A DNA stretch of 64,000 bases from Robertmurraya massiliosenegalensis JC6. GTDB taxonomy: Bacteria; Bacillota; Bacilli; Bacillales; Cytobacillaceae. A program made the translations under genes and the position numbers. Each line of letters starts with the position of its first letter. Positions within the stretch are counted from its first letter, which is position 1. The stretch is taken from contig NZ_HE978517.1 of the NCBI RefSeq assembly GCF_000311725.1, forward strand, positions 15,707 through 79,706, written 5' to 3'. Positions 45,105-52,772 of this stretch are shown here, piece by piece. The notes below the pieces were generated by a model, which saw only the letters and a list, made by a program, of their open reading frames with translations, was not told the DNA's origin and did not search any database.

Positions 45105-45847
45105 CGTCTTACCTCCATTCGATTCAAAATACTCATCGATGCAAGATAAAATAGTGCTGTTGTTACAAGTACTTTAATGGCAAACAGGGCTAATGAAGAC
45201 TCAAAAAAGTAAAATTGAAACAAACCAATTAACGTCGCATCTCTTTGCATGAAGCCATCATAAAACAAGGATCCGACTACAATAACAGGGACTAGAACGG
45301 CAAACATTTTATGAACTTGAACTAAAGCACCAATGAAATAACCAATAGAGCTAATCCAAAAAATATAGAGCAGGCTTGCGACAATTCCGATCATTATCTC
45401 ACTTGTTACGAGTGGCGTCGCATAAAGTTGTTCTTTGAATAAAAAGTATGCAATACATTGAATAAGAAAACGTGACATTACAGCAGTAATTGCTCCAAGT
45501 ATGCTTGCAGCTAACAAAAAGAAAATATTGGAAAGACTGCTGCTCAAACGGTTGGTTACAAAAGTAAACTCTTGATTTCGATAAGGCTTCGTCGTAATCG
45601 TAATGGAGGTCACAAGAATCCAAATGAACGTAAAGACAATGACAAGGTCAGCTGAGTAATTCTTTATGTGGAAAATGAACCCACTTGATGATCCTCCAGA
45701 AGAACCACCATTCCCAGCGAGGGAAAATAAAATAGCGATAAACTGAATTCCCACAAGTGAGCTAAAGGCATCAATATAAGCTTTCATTTTAAATTGAAAT
45801 TGTTTTTTCACCGTTTCCATTAAACTAACGTTCGCTAAAGACATCAT
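45101..45847 (-). CDS. ABC transporter permease, YtrC/D-like
   Basis: A 248-residue permease with about six helices (ETVKKQFQFKMKAYIDAFSSLVGIQFI at the start). The loop has a Gly/Ser-rich stretch (NGGSSGGSSSGF). No type 1 or type 2 importer motif is seen, so it resembles ABC-2-type or ytr-type export permeases. The ATG at 45847 has AGGGGG 6 bases upstream. It overlaps the ATPase gene by 23 bases and the membrane protein gene by 4 bases. Confidence 0.75.
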   Translation of the reverse strand: MMSLANVSLMETVKKQFQFKMKAYIDAFSSLVGIQFIAILFSLAGNGGSSGGSSSGFIFHIKNYSADLVIVFTFIWILVTSITITTKPYRNQEFTFVTNRLSSSLSNIFFLLAASILGAITAVMSRFLIQCIAYFLFKEQLYATPLVTSEIMIGIVASLLYIFWISSIGYFIGALVQVHKMFAVLVPVIVVGSLFYDGFMQRDATLIGLFQFYFFESSLALFAIKVLVTTALFYLASMSILNRMEVRR

Positions 45848-46727
45848 CGATTCCCCCTTTCGTCTCATTCGTGAGATAAACGCATAAATTACTTGCCCTT
45901 ACTGGTGAAAATTCCACCCCTGACAAAGCAGCTTCTTTTTGCTCCACTTTAGAAAAATTATTTTGCACAACGATGTACAACGTGTCTACGCCGATAAACT
46001 GTTCATAAATACTGTCACGACTGTCCACCCACTTTCGTACGAGCGATGAAGGACCTTGAAGACCAATTGCCCACTCTTTCAAATCAGAAATCGATTGATG
46101 GAGCAACACCTTTCCATCTTTGATCAAAAGCACATCCTCAAGGATGTCCTCGATTTCATTTAAATGATGACTTGAAAGTAAAATCGTACGGGGATGGGCA
46201 ATATAATCCTTCATTAGCGCACGATAAAAATCCTTTCTGACCGCTTCATCCATTCCTGTCGTTGGCTCATCAAAAATCGTTAAGGGACATCTCGACGCTA
46301 ATCCGACAATCATATTAAACGTACTTGTTCTCCCTTTAGAAAGCGTATTATGATAATGGCTAGGATCAAAACCAAAGTATTGGAAAAGGCCACTTGCCAG
46401 TTCCATATCCCAATTTGGGTAAAAACTTTCTGCTGCCTCTAGTAGCTCTTGTAGCTGCAAGGCAGGAGGGAATCCCATTTGGTCATCCACAAATATCGTA
46501 TTCGCTGAAGTATGCAGATTATTAAATGGATGCTGTTCGAACACCCTCACATTACCGGATGTTTCCTTTATGAATCCAGCAAGAATTTTTAGCAACGTTG
46601 TTTTCCCGACTCCATTTCTCCCTATTAAACCTGTAATCTTATTTTCTTCAATTGAAAAAGAAAGTCCGTCTAGCACATTTTTACGAAAATACGCTTTCGT
46701 TACGCCGGTACATTCGATTACATTCAT
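45825..46727 (-). CDS. ABC transporter ATPase, YtrB-like
   Basis: A 300-residue ATPase. Walker A is GRNGVGKTT, the signature is LSKGRTS rather than LSGGQ, and Walker B is LTIFDEPTTGMDE with HH (switch) in SSHHLNEIED. The variant signature LSKGR and the GntR regulator are typical of the YtrB type, which is induced by cell-wall antibiotics in Bacillus. From residue 220 on there is a C-terminal extension. It overlaps gntR by 4 bases. Confidence 0.85.
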   Translation of the reverse strand: MNVIECTGVTKAYFRKNVLDGLSFSIEENKITGLIGRNGVGKTTLLKILAGFIKETSGNVRVFEQHPFNNLHTSANTIFVDDQMGFPPALQLQELLEAAESFYPNWDMELASGLFQYFGFDPSHYHNTLSKGRTSTFNMIVGLASRCPLTIFDEPTTGMDEAVRKDFYRALMKDYIAHPRTILLSSHHLNEIEDILEDVLLIKDGKVLLHQSISDLKEWAIGLQGPSSLVRKWVDSRDSIYEQFIGVDTLYIVVQNNFSKVEQKEAALSGVEFSPVRASNLCVYLTNETKGGIDDVFSER

Positions 46728-47104
46728 TGACTTTCCTCCTTATATCGTGCGGCTTTTATCATTTCCATTAACTCGGTTTCACTGATATCCAAACGCTCTG
46801 CCTCTAATACAAGCTCCTCAACGAGCTGTTTTAACGTACCATTTCTTCGCTTTTGAGCAATTCTTTCCTTTGCATTCTCCGTAACAAACATCCCTAACCC
46901 TCGCTTTTTATAAAGAATTTGGTCATCCGCTAAAAGATTGAGCCCTTTCGCTGCTGTCGCTGGATTGATGGTAAACATCTCTGCTAACTGATATTGAGAG
47001 TACACTTTTTGGTTGTTTTCAAAATGGCCGTTCAATATTTCTGTTTCGATCCATTCGGCAATTTGTACATAAATGGGCTTCGAACCATCTGGGTTAAAAA
47101 TCAT
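46724..47104 (-). CDS. GntR family repressor, YtrA-like
   Basis: A 126-residue GntR regulator of the short YtrA subgroup. The winged HTH is at residues 10-75 (PIYVQIAEWIETEILNGHF, then QYQLAEMFTINPATAAKGLNLL); a short helical tail replaces a ligand domain. It is the first gene of the operon and probably represses it through the palindrome AGTACATTA-n6-TAATGTACT at 47125-47148, next to the promoter. GGAGG lies before the ATG. Confidence 0.88.
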   Translation of the reverse strand: MIFNPDGSKPIYVQIAEWIETEILNGHFENNQKVYSQYQLAEMFTINPATAAKGLNLLADDQILYKKRGLGMFVTENAKERIAQKRRNGTLKQLVEELVLEAERLDISETELMEMIKAARYKEESQ

Positions 47105-47124
47105 GGCCGCCTCCTTTCTAACTT

Positions 47125-47148
47125 AGTACATTACTGATGTAATGTACT
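47125..47148. promoter_or_regulatory. GntR operator palindrome
   Basis: AGTACATTA (47125-47133) and TAATGTACT (47140-47148) form a perfect 9-6-9 palindrome that covers the start site and -10 box of the gntR promoter. Confidence 0.85.
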
Positions 47149-47174
47149 ATATTCCATTTTGGCAATAAATTCAA
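47146..47174 (-). promoter_or_regulatory. Sigma-A promoter of the GntR/ABC operon
   Basis: On the minus strand TTGAAT (47169-47174), a 17-base spacer and TATAGT (47146-47151). Confidence 0.75.
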
Positions 47175-47344
47175 GCAAATCTTAAAAAATTTACGAAATT
47201 AGACAAAAGTTTCCTTTCATTTTTCCTCAAAATAACGGAATCGTATGGAAATCTTAAAAATGCTTTATATTATAGGAGAACGTAATGGCTCACTGGACGA
47301 TTTAGTGGTAAAGTGGAGAAATATTAGAACAAGTAGGTGAAAAC

Positions 47345-47722
47345 ATGATTGAAATAAAATCATCTCTCATTAGCAATGGGGAATTCAATAGAGGCGTATT
47401 TGCTACACGTGATATCAAAAAAGGGGAGCTTCTCCATGAAGCACCTGTCATTGCTTATCCAAACGAGCAACATGAACATATTGAAAAAACACTTCTTGCT
47501 GATTATGCGTTTGAATATGGAAAAAACCATACAGCCATTCTACTTGGCTATGGGATGTTATTTAACCATTCTTATGAACCGAACGCCACGTATGAAATTA
47601 ATTTTGATAACCACACATTTGACTTCTATGCTTATAAAGACATTAAAGCTGGAGAGGAAATCTTTATTAATTACAACGGTGATGAAGATGACAAAGAACT
47701 ACTATGGTTTGACAAGGAATAG
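47345..47722 (+). CDS. SET domain protein
   Basis: A 125-residue protein that is a bare SET domain: RGVFATRDIKKGELLHEAP at the N-terminus, NHSYEPNATYEI (family NHSxxPN) and GEEIFINYNGDED (family GEELxxxY). SET domains transfer a methyl group from S-adenosylmethionine to lysines. Targets in bacteria are mostly unknown. An AGGTG site precedes the ATG at 47345. A gene for a small zinc-binding protein follows after 11 bases. Confidence 0.88.
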   Translation: MIEIKSSLISNGEFNRGVFATRDIKKGELLHEAPVIAYPNEQHEHIEKTLLADYAFEYGKNHTAILLGYGMLFNHSYEPNATYEINFDNHTFDFYAYKDIKAGEEIFINYNGDEDDKELLWFDKE

Positions 47723-47733
47723 AGGTGTAATAA

Positions 47734-47943
47734 GTGAATAAACGATGGACCATCAATGATATCCAAAAATATGTGCAGAACAACTCAGAAAGCACTTTGC
47801 TTTCAACCGAATTTCACGGATTTTCTCAAAAATTACAATTCAAGTGCGCATGCGGGAATGAGTTCGAGAAAAGTTTTACGAAATTCAAAAATAATAACCA
47901 ACGGAAATGCGATGTGTGCCAACCGCCAAAACCCTCACGCTAA
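47734..47943 (+). CDS. Small zinc-ribbon-like protein
   Basis: A 69-residue protein. Residues 35-62 contain CACGNEF...CDVC, a probable four-Cys zinc site. The start is GTG at 47734 with AGAGGTG upstream. It follows the SET gene directly and is probably in one transcript with it. Function is not known. Confidence 0.7.
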   Translation: MNKRWTINDIQKYVQNNSESTLLSTEFHGFSQKLQFKCACGNEFEKSFTKFKNNNQRKCDVCQPPKPSR

Positions 47944-47963
47944 TAAAGAATGGAGTGGAGCCG

Positions 47964-48110
47964 ATGAGTAAAGCAAAAGGAAAAGGCGGCACCGGCAGAG
48001 GAACCGGCAAAAAAGGCTGGAATCGTTGGCAGGCCAGTGCAAACAAAGCGAAAAGCGCTAAGCCTTATAAAAGCAAAGGAACTAAAATAAAAAAAGACAC
48101 AACGGATTGA
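47964..48110 (+). CDS. Small Gly/Lys-rich protein, DUF3934-like
   Basis: A 48-residue protein with the pattern MSKAKGKGGTGRGTGKKGWNR followed by Lys/Ala/Ser-rich sequence. It closely resembles, from memory, the small DUF3934 proteins of Bacillus. Function unknown. GTGGAG lies before the ATG at 47964. Its stop codon is inside the -35 box of the next promoter. Confidence 0.7.
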   Translation: MSKAKGKGGTGRGTGKKGWNRWQASANKAKSAKPYKSKGTKIKKDTTD

Positions 48111-48135
48111 CAGGATTTAGAAAATCCATTATCGT
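48107..48135 (+). promoter_or_regulatory. Promoter of the ABC-F gene leader
   Basis: TTGACA (48107-48112), a 17-base spacer and TATCGT (48130-48135). It overlaps the end of the preceding CDS. Confidence 0.65.
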
Positions 48136-48170
48136 AAAAGTACAAATAGTGAAAGGGTGACCCAATAAAC

Positions 48171-48182
48171 ATGAAGTTTTAA
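48171..48182 (+). CDS. Leader peptide Met-Lys-Phe (uORF)
   Basis: ATG AAG TTT TAA, with AAAGGGTG as a ribosome site 10-12 bases upstream. Its stop codon overlaps the 5' arm of the next hairpin, so ribosomes stalled there would change the RNA fold. Such short leader ORFs precede antibiotic-inducible ABC-F genes. Confidence 0.6.
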   Translation: MKF

Positions 48183-48290
48183 TCCTATTTTTCGAAAATA
48201 CAAATTGAAGATTTCTAAAAACACAGCTGATAACGGCTCTTTTTGTGTTGTCTTCAATTTCATTTTTCAGGATAGGATTGGATTTCTTTG
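48181..48290 (+). ncRNA. Structured ABC-F leader (attenuator candidate)
   Basis: Nested complementary pairs: AATCCTAT (48181-48188) with ATAGGATT (48272-48279); AAATTGAAGA with TCTTCAATTT; AACACA with TGTGTT. They could form one long hairpin that competes with the terminator at 48330-48364. Confidence 0.6.
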
Positions 48291-48329
48291 TTGTTGTCGC
48301 CACAATGACAGCTTCTTTGCTGCAGCCAT

Positions 48330-48364
48330 GCGCCTCCTATTCTGAATATAGGAGGCGCTTTTTG
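48330..48364 (+). terminator. Leader terminator before the ABC-F gene
   Basis: GCGCCTCCTAT (48330-48340) pairs perfectly with ATAGGAGGCGC (48348-48358), followed by T residues. It lies 30-60 bases upstream of the ABC-F start codon, so expression needs readthrough. Confidence 0.88.
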
Positions 48365-48396
48365 TCTCCTTAACCTTATAACATGGAGATGATCAT

Positions 48397-49947
48397 ATGC
48401 TTTTAGAGGCCATTGGAATTAAACTTTTTATAAAAGAACGACAGTTGCTCGATATCGCTCGCATTCAAATTCACAAAGGCGATCGAATCGGTTTAATTGG
48501 AAAAAACGGAACAGGAAAAACGACCTTGTTAGACATTCTTGCAGGGAAAAGAACGGTTGATGAAGGTACGGTTCTTCAGCACGCTACATGCGAACTCCTT
48601 CCCCAACTCAAGAGAAGCGACACGACCAAAAGTGGTGGTGAGGTGACACAAGAATTTATTATTGAAGCATTAACGCAAAATCCAGAAATATTACTGGCAG
48701 ATGAGCCCACTACCCATTTGGATACAGATCATATTGAGTGGTTAGAGAAAAAATTAGCGAACTGGCAAGGGGCCATCCTTCTAGTCTCCCATGACAGAAC
48801 CTTTTTGGATGCCCTTTGTACATCTATTTGGGAGCTTGATAACGGTCATGTGAAAGAATACAAAGGAAATTATTCTGCGTACTTAGAGCAAAAGGATCGA
48901 GAAATACGCAGTCATGAAGCCGCCTATGAAAAATATGTGAAAACGAAAAAACAGTTAGAAGAAGCCATCGTTATGAAGGAAAAGAAAGCTGCCCGAGTTA
49001 CTAAAGCACCTAAAAAAGGGATTGAAGTAAAAATCTCAAAGCCTCATTATGCGAAAAAGCAAAAGAAGCTACAAACCGTTGCAAAATCAATTGAAACTCG
49101 TTTAGAAAAGCTCGATAAGGTAGAAAAAATAAAAGAAAGTCCTGCCATCCAGATGGAATTGCCAAACGAAGACGCATTTACGGGTAGAACCATTCTTCGT
49201 GCTCACAACGTTACAGGAGGATTCGGAAAACGTGTTCTCTGGGGAAAAGCGAGTTTTGAAGTGCGGGGTGGAGACAAACTTGCGATCATTGGCGCCAACG
49301 GAAGTGGGAAAACGACATTACTGAAGAAAATCATCAATCAAGATCCCAGTATAACTCTGTCTCCTGCAGTTAAGTATGGCTATTTTAGCCAGACCATCGA
49401 TTTACTGGACCTTGAAAAAACAATCTTGGAGAATGTGCAAGCTTCATCGAACCACACAGAAACTTTGATCCGCATCGTATTAGCGAGACTCCACTTTTTC
49501 CGAGAAGATGTCTATAAAGAAGTCAAGGTCCTTAGTGGTGGTGAGCGTGTCAAAGTCGCTCTTGCTAAATTATTCGTCGGTGATATGAACACGCTCATAC
49601 TTGACGAACCAACTAATTTCCTTGATATTGAGGCAGTTGAAGCATTGGAATCCTTGTTAACGGACTATAAAGGAACGATCATCTTTGTATCTCATGACCG
49701 CCGCTTCATTGAAAAGATTGCCACCCGAATCCTGACCATCGAGAAGGAGGAATTACAAATATTTGAAGGAAGCTACGGAGAATATAAAAATTATGAGCCC
49801 CGCTCTCGCTCAGATGAAGAAGATAATCTCCTAGTCCTTGAGACAAAAATAACCGAAGTGTTGAGTAGATTAAGCATCGAACCGACAGAAGAACTCGAAC
49901 AGGAATTCCAGAGGTTATTGGCAGTAAAAAGGAAATGGATGAAATAG
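48397..49947 (+). CDS. ABC-F ribosome protection protein, VmlR-like
   Basis: A 516-residue soluble protein with two ABC modules and no membrane part. Walker A motifs are GKNGTGKTT (near residue 37) and GANGSGKTT (near 303); signatures are KSGGEVTQ and LSGGERVKVAL; Walker B motifs are LLADEPTTHLD and LILDEPTNFLD. A charged linker (about 165-260) would reach the peptidyl-transferase centre, as in VmlR/Vga proteins that displace lincosamide, streptogramin A or pleuromutilin drugs. The drug range is not predictable from the sequence. GGAG precedes the ATG. A leader with uORF and terminator controls it. Confidence 0.85.
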   Translation: MLLEAIGIKLFIKERQLLDIARIQIHKGDRIGLIGKNGTGKTTLLDILAGKRTVDEGTVLQHATCELLPQLKRSDTTKSGGEVTQEFIIEALTQNPEILLADEPTTHLDTDHIEWLEKKLANWQGAILLVSHDRTFLDALCTSIWELDNGHVKEYKGNYSAYLEQKDREIRSHEAAYEKYVKTKKQLEEAIVMKEKKAARVTKAPKKGIEVKISKPHYAKKQKKLQTVAKSIETRLEKLDKVEKIKESPAIQMELPNEDAFTGRTILRAHNVTGGFGKRVLWGKASFEVRGGDKLAIIGANGSGKTTLLKKIINQDPSITLSPAVKYGYFSQTIDLLDLEKTILENVQASSNHTETLIRIVLARLHFFREDVYKEVKVLSGGERVKVALAKLFVGDMNTLILDEPTNFLDIEAVEALESLLTDYKGTIIFVSHDRRFIEKIATRILTIEKEELQIFEGSYGEYKNYEPRSRSDEEDNLLVLETKITEVLSRLSIEPTEELEQEFQRLLAVKRKWMK

Positions 49948-49983
49948 AAAAAAGAGGCTCGGACATAACTAGCTTTAAATCAT

Positions 49984-50030
49984 GAGAAAGGTGAATTTGA
50001 GGGGACTCAAATTCACCTTTCTCTATTTTT
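49984..50030 (+). terminator. Intrinsic terminator of the ABC-F gene
   Basis: A perfect 18-bp stem (49984-50001 with 50006-50023), loop GGGA, then TATTTTT. Confidence 0.93.
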
Positions 50031-50112
50031 GTATTAACGCAAGACCCATATCGTTTTCTATCTTCGATTTTCCTCGTACCGCAAACTAGCCTTCAAGAAT
50101 CATCCAATCGAT

Positions 50113-50395
50113 TTCCGGTTTGTCTATATTTCTACTAAAAAACCCTATTTTGCTCCAACCTTCTCTCACCCTTAAGCGGAATTTTTCCTGTTATATCCCC
50201 AATGGAGTCCCTTTTAGGGAAAATAACGGAAGATTTTCCGCTTATGGAGGGCAAAATCGTTTGTTTTGGCATTTTTTGAGGGAATAGCAGGAAATTTTCC
50301 TGTTATTTCGCCTCTTTTTCATGATATCTGCTCATTAAGCGGAATTTTTCCTGTTATTTTTTCATAGCGATCCGCCAACTGCGAGGGAATTTATA
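50113..50395. repeat. Non-coding repeat element, copy 2 (~283 bp)
   Basis: A close copy of 40427-40714, in the same direction. It starts TTCCGG and ends near GCGAGGGAATTTATA. Palindromes are at 50172-50194, 50223-50245, 50283-50306 and 50334-50357. The single-copy sequence between the palindromes is also conserved (for example the segment around AGTCCCTTTTAG), so the whole element is duplicated. Confidence 0.85.
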
Positions 50396-50444
50396 CACGC
50401 CAAACTAGAAGAACAAAAAGTCGTTACCATCGATTCTTTTTCTA

Positions 50445-50942
50445 TTACGATATTGCTGCAACCGCTTCATCTGTCCATCCTTTACATACATCGACCCACT
50501 CTTTCGCTCCAGCATATTCTTGAATTTCTTCACAAGAAAGTTCAATCGCTGAGTTCGTGCTCCCACACGCTGGGAAAAGGGTATCAAAACGTTTCATCGA
50601 AACATCGAGATAAACATCCAAATGATTCGCCAATCCGAACGGGCAAACGCCGCCGATCATATGTCCCGTTTGTTCCAGTACCTCATCTGGTGATAGCATG
50701 CGAGCCTTGAAGCCAAAAGTATGGCGAAATTTCTTATTGTCTATTTTAGCATCACCAGCAGCGACAACAAGGATCGCTTGCTCTCCATCACCACGAAAAG
50801 AAAGGGTTTTCGCAATTCTTGCTGGAATCACCCCAATTGCTTCTGCTGCCATGTCGACGGTAGCACTCGATTGCTCAAAAACGAGGACATCTTTTTCCCG
50901 GTTCCATTTCTTAAAATGATCCAATACACTTTCTAATGACAT
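50445..50942 (-). CDS. YbaK/EbsC family aminoacyl-tRNA deacylase-like protein
   Basis: A 165-residue protein of the YbaK/ProX superfamily, which removes wrong amino acids (for example Cys from tRNA-Pro) in trans. Typical features are the AKTLSFRGDGEQAILVVAAGDAKID strand region and the GGVCPFGL motif with AxGSTNSAIELS near the C-terminus. The start is ATG at 50942 with GGGAGG 8 bases upstream. It is a single gene. Its tRNA target is not known. Confidence 0.85.
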   Translation of the reverse strand: MSLESVLDHFKKWNREKDVLVFEQSSATVDMAAEAIGVIPARIAKTLSFRGDGEQAILVVAAGDAKIDNKKFRHTFGFKARMLSPDEVLEQTGHMIGGVCPFGLANHLDVYLDVSMKRFDTLFPACGSTNSAIELSCEEIQEYAGAKEWVDVCKGWTDEAVAAIS

Positions 50943-51024
50943 CCGAGCCCCTCCCATCTTTTGACAATATGATAACAAACTTTAATGCGGTGAAGCAACT
51001 ATTATTGGCATATTTTGTTTAAAG

Positions 51025-51783
51025 CTATCTGTTGAAGAGTCTGCTCCAAAATCCCTTTTTTTCTTTTGATCGTGGCTGATCTACCACGGCTATTTCTTGT
51101 AGTACTTCCTCTTTTTCTATTAAAACACCTTTTTCCTTTGCTTCCTTAATCCAGCTTGGAAACTCGTTAAGGAGCATATCATAGAGTTGCTCATCAGAGA
51201 TGGCATCAACATCTTCAATGTGAATAAAATTAGCGTTATCTACAAAACGGCCTTCGAGATGATCGATTTTTCGTAAAAAGTCAAAATTACCGTTGCCAAT
51301 TCCGACAAATTGCCAAAATAATGGTTTAATAGACGTCCCTTCAATAATAGGCTTGATCGATTTCTTACATCCTCCATCATTGATAAACACAATGAAAGCA
51401 GGATCGTCACTTATCTCTTCCTTCGTATATTTCTTTACGACATCCCTCATGACAGGCGGTTCGTCATTTCTCCCAAACTTATGTATTAAGTCATTCTCAA
51501 GAATTTGACGATCCACATACCCTTCGAAATCTCTTTCTGTTACAGGCTTTAATCTCGAAAACTCGTTATCGTACACCCAAATATCGAGAGATCCATCATC
51601 ATCAAATTGAGATGCAACCGCAAGTATTCGCTCTACTACTTTTTGAACCGTCCCATTTTTGTATAAGGTTCGCATTGATCCTGTAATATCCAAAACCAAT
51701 CCGACTCTGGCCTTTACGGTCGTCAATTTCTTTTTTTCCAGAACAATTTTTACCGTTTTCTTCTGTAGATCTATTGTCGCCAT
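51025..51783 (-). CDS. VWA-domain protein, TerF-like
   Basis: A 252-residue protein. An N-terminal helix (residues 1-25, Lys-rich) is followed by a von Willebrand A domain with the metal-adhesion motif DITGSM (family DxSxS) and a second Asp/Thr set (FINDGG). The arrangement matches the TerF-like vWA proteins of tellurite-resistance (ter) gene clusters. No other ter gene is in the window, so this is an orphan; its function is unclear. RBS GAGGAGG precedes the ATG. Confidence 0.75.
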   Translation of the reverse strand: MATIDLQKKTVKIVLEKKKLTTVKARVGLVLDITGSMRTLYKNGTVQKVVERILAVASQFDDDGSLDIWVYDNEFSRLKPVTERDFEGYVDRQILENDLIHKFGRNDEPPVMRDVVKKYTKEEISDDPAFIVFINDGGCKKSIKPIIEGTSIKPLFWQFVGIGNGNFDFLRKIDHLEGRFVDNANFIHIEDVDAISDEQLYDMLLNEFPSWIKEAKEKGVLIEKEEVLQEIAVVDQPRSKEKKGFWSRLFNR

Positions 51784-51877
51784 TTTATTCCTCCTCTCTC
51801 ATTTCTTCTATCATAGCGTAAAGTGATATGATGTAAAGTTAAGGAATGCCATTCAAAGCAAACATGGTTCTTTTTTC

Positions 51878-52066
51878 CTACAACCAGCTTTCCGGAGTCA
51901 AAAACACAACAACAACGACACAAATAAAGATAAGGGCTAGTAAAATTAATAGCTTCGTAAGTCCTTTCTTACTTAAACCATTGTTTTCAGTCGAGTCCTT
52001 TCTTGTTATCACGAGTCCAATAAAAATTCCAATAATGACAATTGCTAATAGAAAGTAACCTCCCAT
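51878..52066 (-). CDS. Small membrane protein, two helices
   Basis: A 62-residue protein with hydrophobic segments at about 4-22 and 40-58 separated by a charged linker (TRKDSTENNGLSKKG). The ATG at 52066 (MGGYF) lies 9 bases after GGAGGG; the ATG three codons earlier is too close to it. It follows the Xre-linked membrane protein gene by 18 bases on the same strand and may be in its operon. Unknown function. Confidence 0.65.
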   Translation of the reverse strand: MGGYFLLAIVIIGIFIGLVITRKDSTENNGLSKKGLTKLLILLALIFICVVVVVFLTPESWL

Positions 52067-52083
52067 TTGCAACATCCCTCCAA

Positions 52084-52461
52084 TTAGTAGATTTTTGAGT
52101 ATACAACGAATGAGATAAATACTGTACAGATGATTAACGTGGTTAAAATATGTAGCAACTCAGTTGCAGTTAATGTAAATAATTCAACTTGCAAACCTAT
52201 ATTAAAAATAAGCAAGTAAACCATCAATGCCATGCCAGAGAAAAACATGCCTTTTTCCCGAATCCGTTTCATCCGTTCATCTTTTTGCTGAAATTGTGGG
52301 TAAAGATAGCTTAAACAAAAACTCATAATTCCCATAGAAAACATCATTAAAAAACTTGTATTTATTGAAGCTTTTGCCATAAAGCTCACGAATAATAAGA
52401 AGCCTCCCATAGCAAAAAAGAATATTCCAAAGATAAAAAATATGATCTGATTGTTTTTCAT
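52084..52461 (-). CDS. Membrane protein paired with an Xre regulator
   Basis: A 125-residue protein with four hydrophobic segments (about 5-28, 35-55, 70-92 and 100-122) and a charged loop QKDERMKRIREKG. This pairing, an Xre regulator gene followed by a small membrane protein gene with an ATGA overlap, is common in bacilli and probably forms a regulatory pair. Function unknown. Confidence 0.7.
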   Translation of the reverse strand: MKNNQIIFFIFGIFFFAMGGFLLFVSFMAKASINTSFLMMFSMGIMSFCLSYLYPQFQQKDERMKRIREKGMFFSGMALMVYLLIFNIGLQVELFTLTATELLHILTTLIICTVFISFVVYSKIY

Positions 52462-52673
52462 TCCTTTTTCCCCTCCTTATCTTCTTCATAAACGAATAAC
52501 TCCTCTATCGTGGTGTTAAACGTTTTAGCAAGTAGAAACGCTAGTGGAAGTGAGGGCGAATACTTTCCTTTTTCAATTGAAATAACCGTTTGTCGTGAGA
52601 CTCCTAATCTTTCAGCTAATCGATCTTGAGATAGCCCATGTTTTTTTCGATACTCCACGATATGATTTTTCAA
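52458..52673 (-). CDS. Small Xre-family transcription regulator
   Basis: A 71-residue single-domain Cro/CI-type HTH (DRLAERLGVSRQTVISIEKGKYSPSL). The start is TTG at 52673 with GGGAGG 10 bases upstream. It overlaps the membrane protein gene by ATGA. The operator-like inverted repeat at 52706-52737 lies in its promoter, so autorepression is likely. Confidence 0.85.
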   Translation of the reverse strand: MKNHIVEYRKKHGLSQDRLAERLGVSRQTVISIEKGKYSPSLPLAFLLAKTFNTTIEELFVYEEDKEGKKE

Positions 52674-52705
52674 TAACGACCACCTCCCTTATTCTTAGTA
52701 TAAAT

Positions 52706-52737
52706 GTAAAAGAAACTTTACGTCAAGTTTCCTTTAC
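52706..52737. promoter_or_regulatory. Operator-like inverted repeat of the xre gene
   Basis: GTAAAAGAAACTT (52706-52718) and AAGTTTCCTTTAC (52725-52737) are inverted copies with one mismatch. On the minus strand it covers a TTGACG -35 with TATACT 18 bases downstream as -10. Confidence 0.7.
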
Positions 52738-52772
52738 AAAAAAAGTTCAGAGTTTAGTCACTCTGAACTTTT
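52738..52772 (-). terminator. Intrinsic terminator of yoaP
   Basis: AAAAGTTCAGAGT / ACTCTGAACTTTT, loop of 6, and then T residues on the minus strand, directly at the stop codon of the gene. Confidence 0.88.

Noticed and set aside
47285-47305. Six-codon ORF (MAHWTI) with a good ribosome site before the SET gene
   Set aside because: It could be a leader peptide, but no hairpin or terminator follows, so there is no sign of attenuation.
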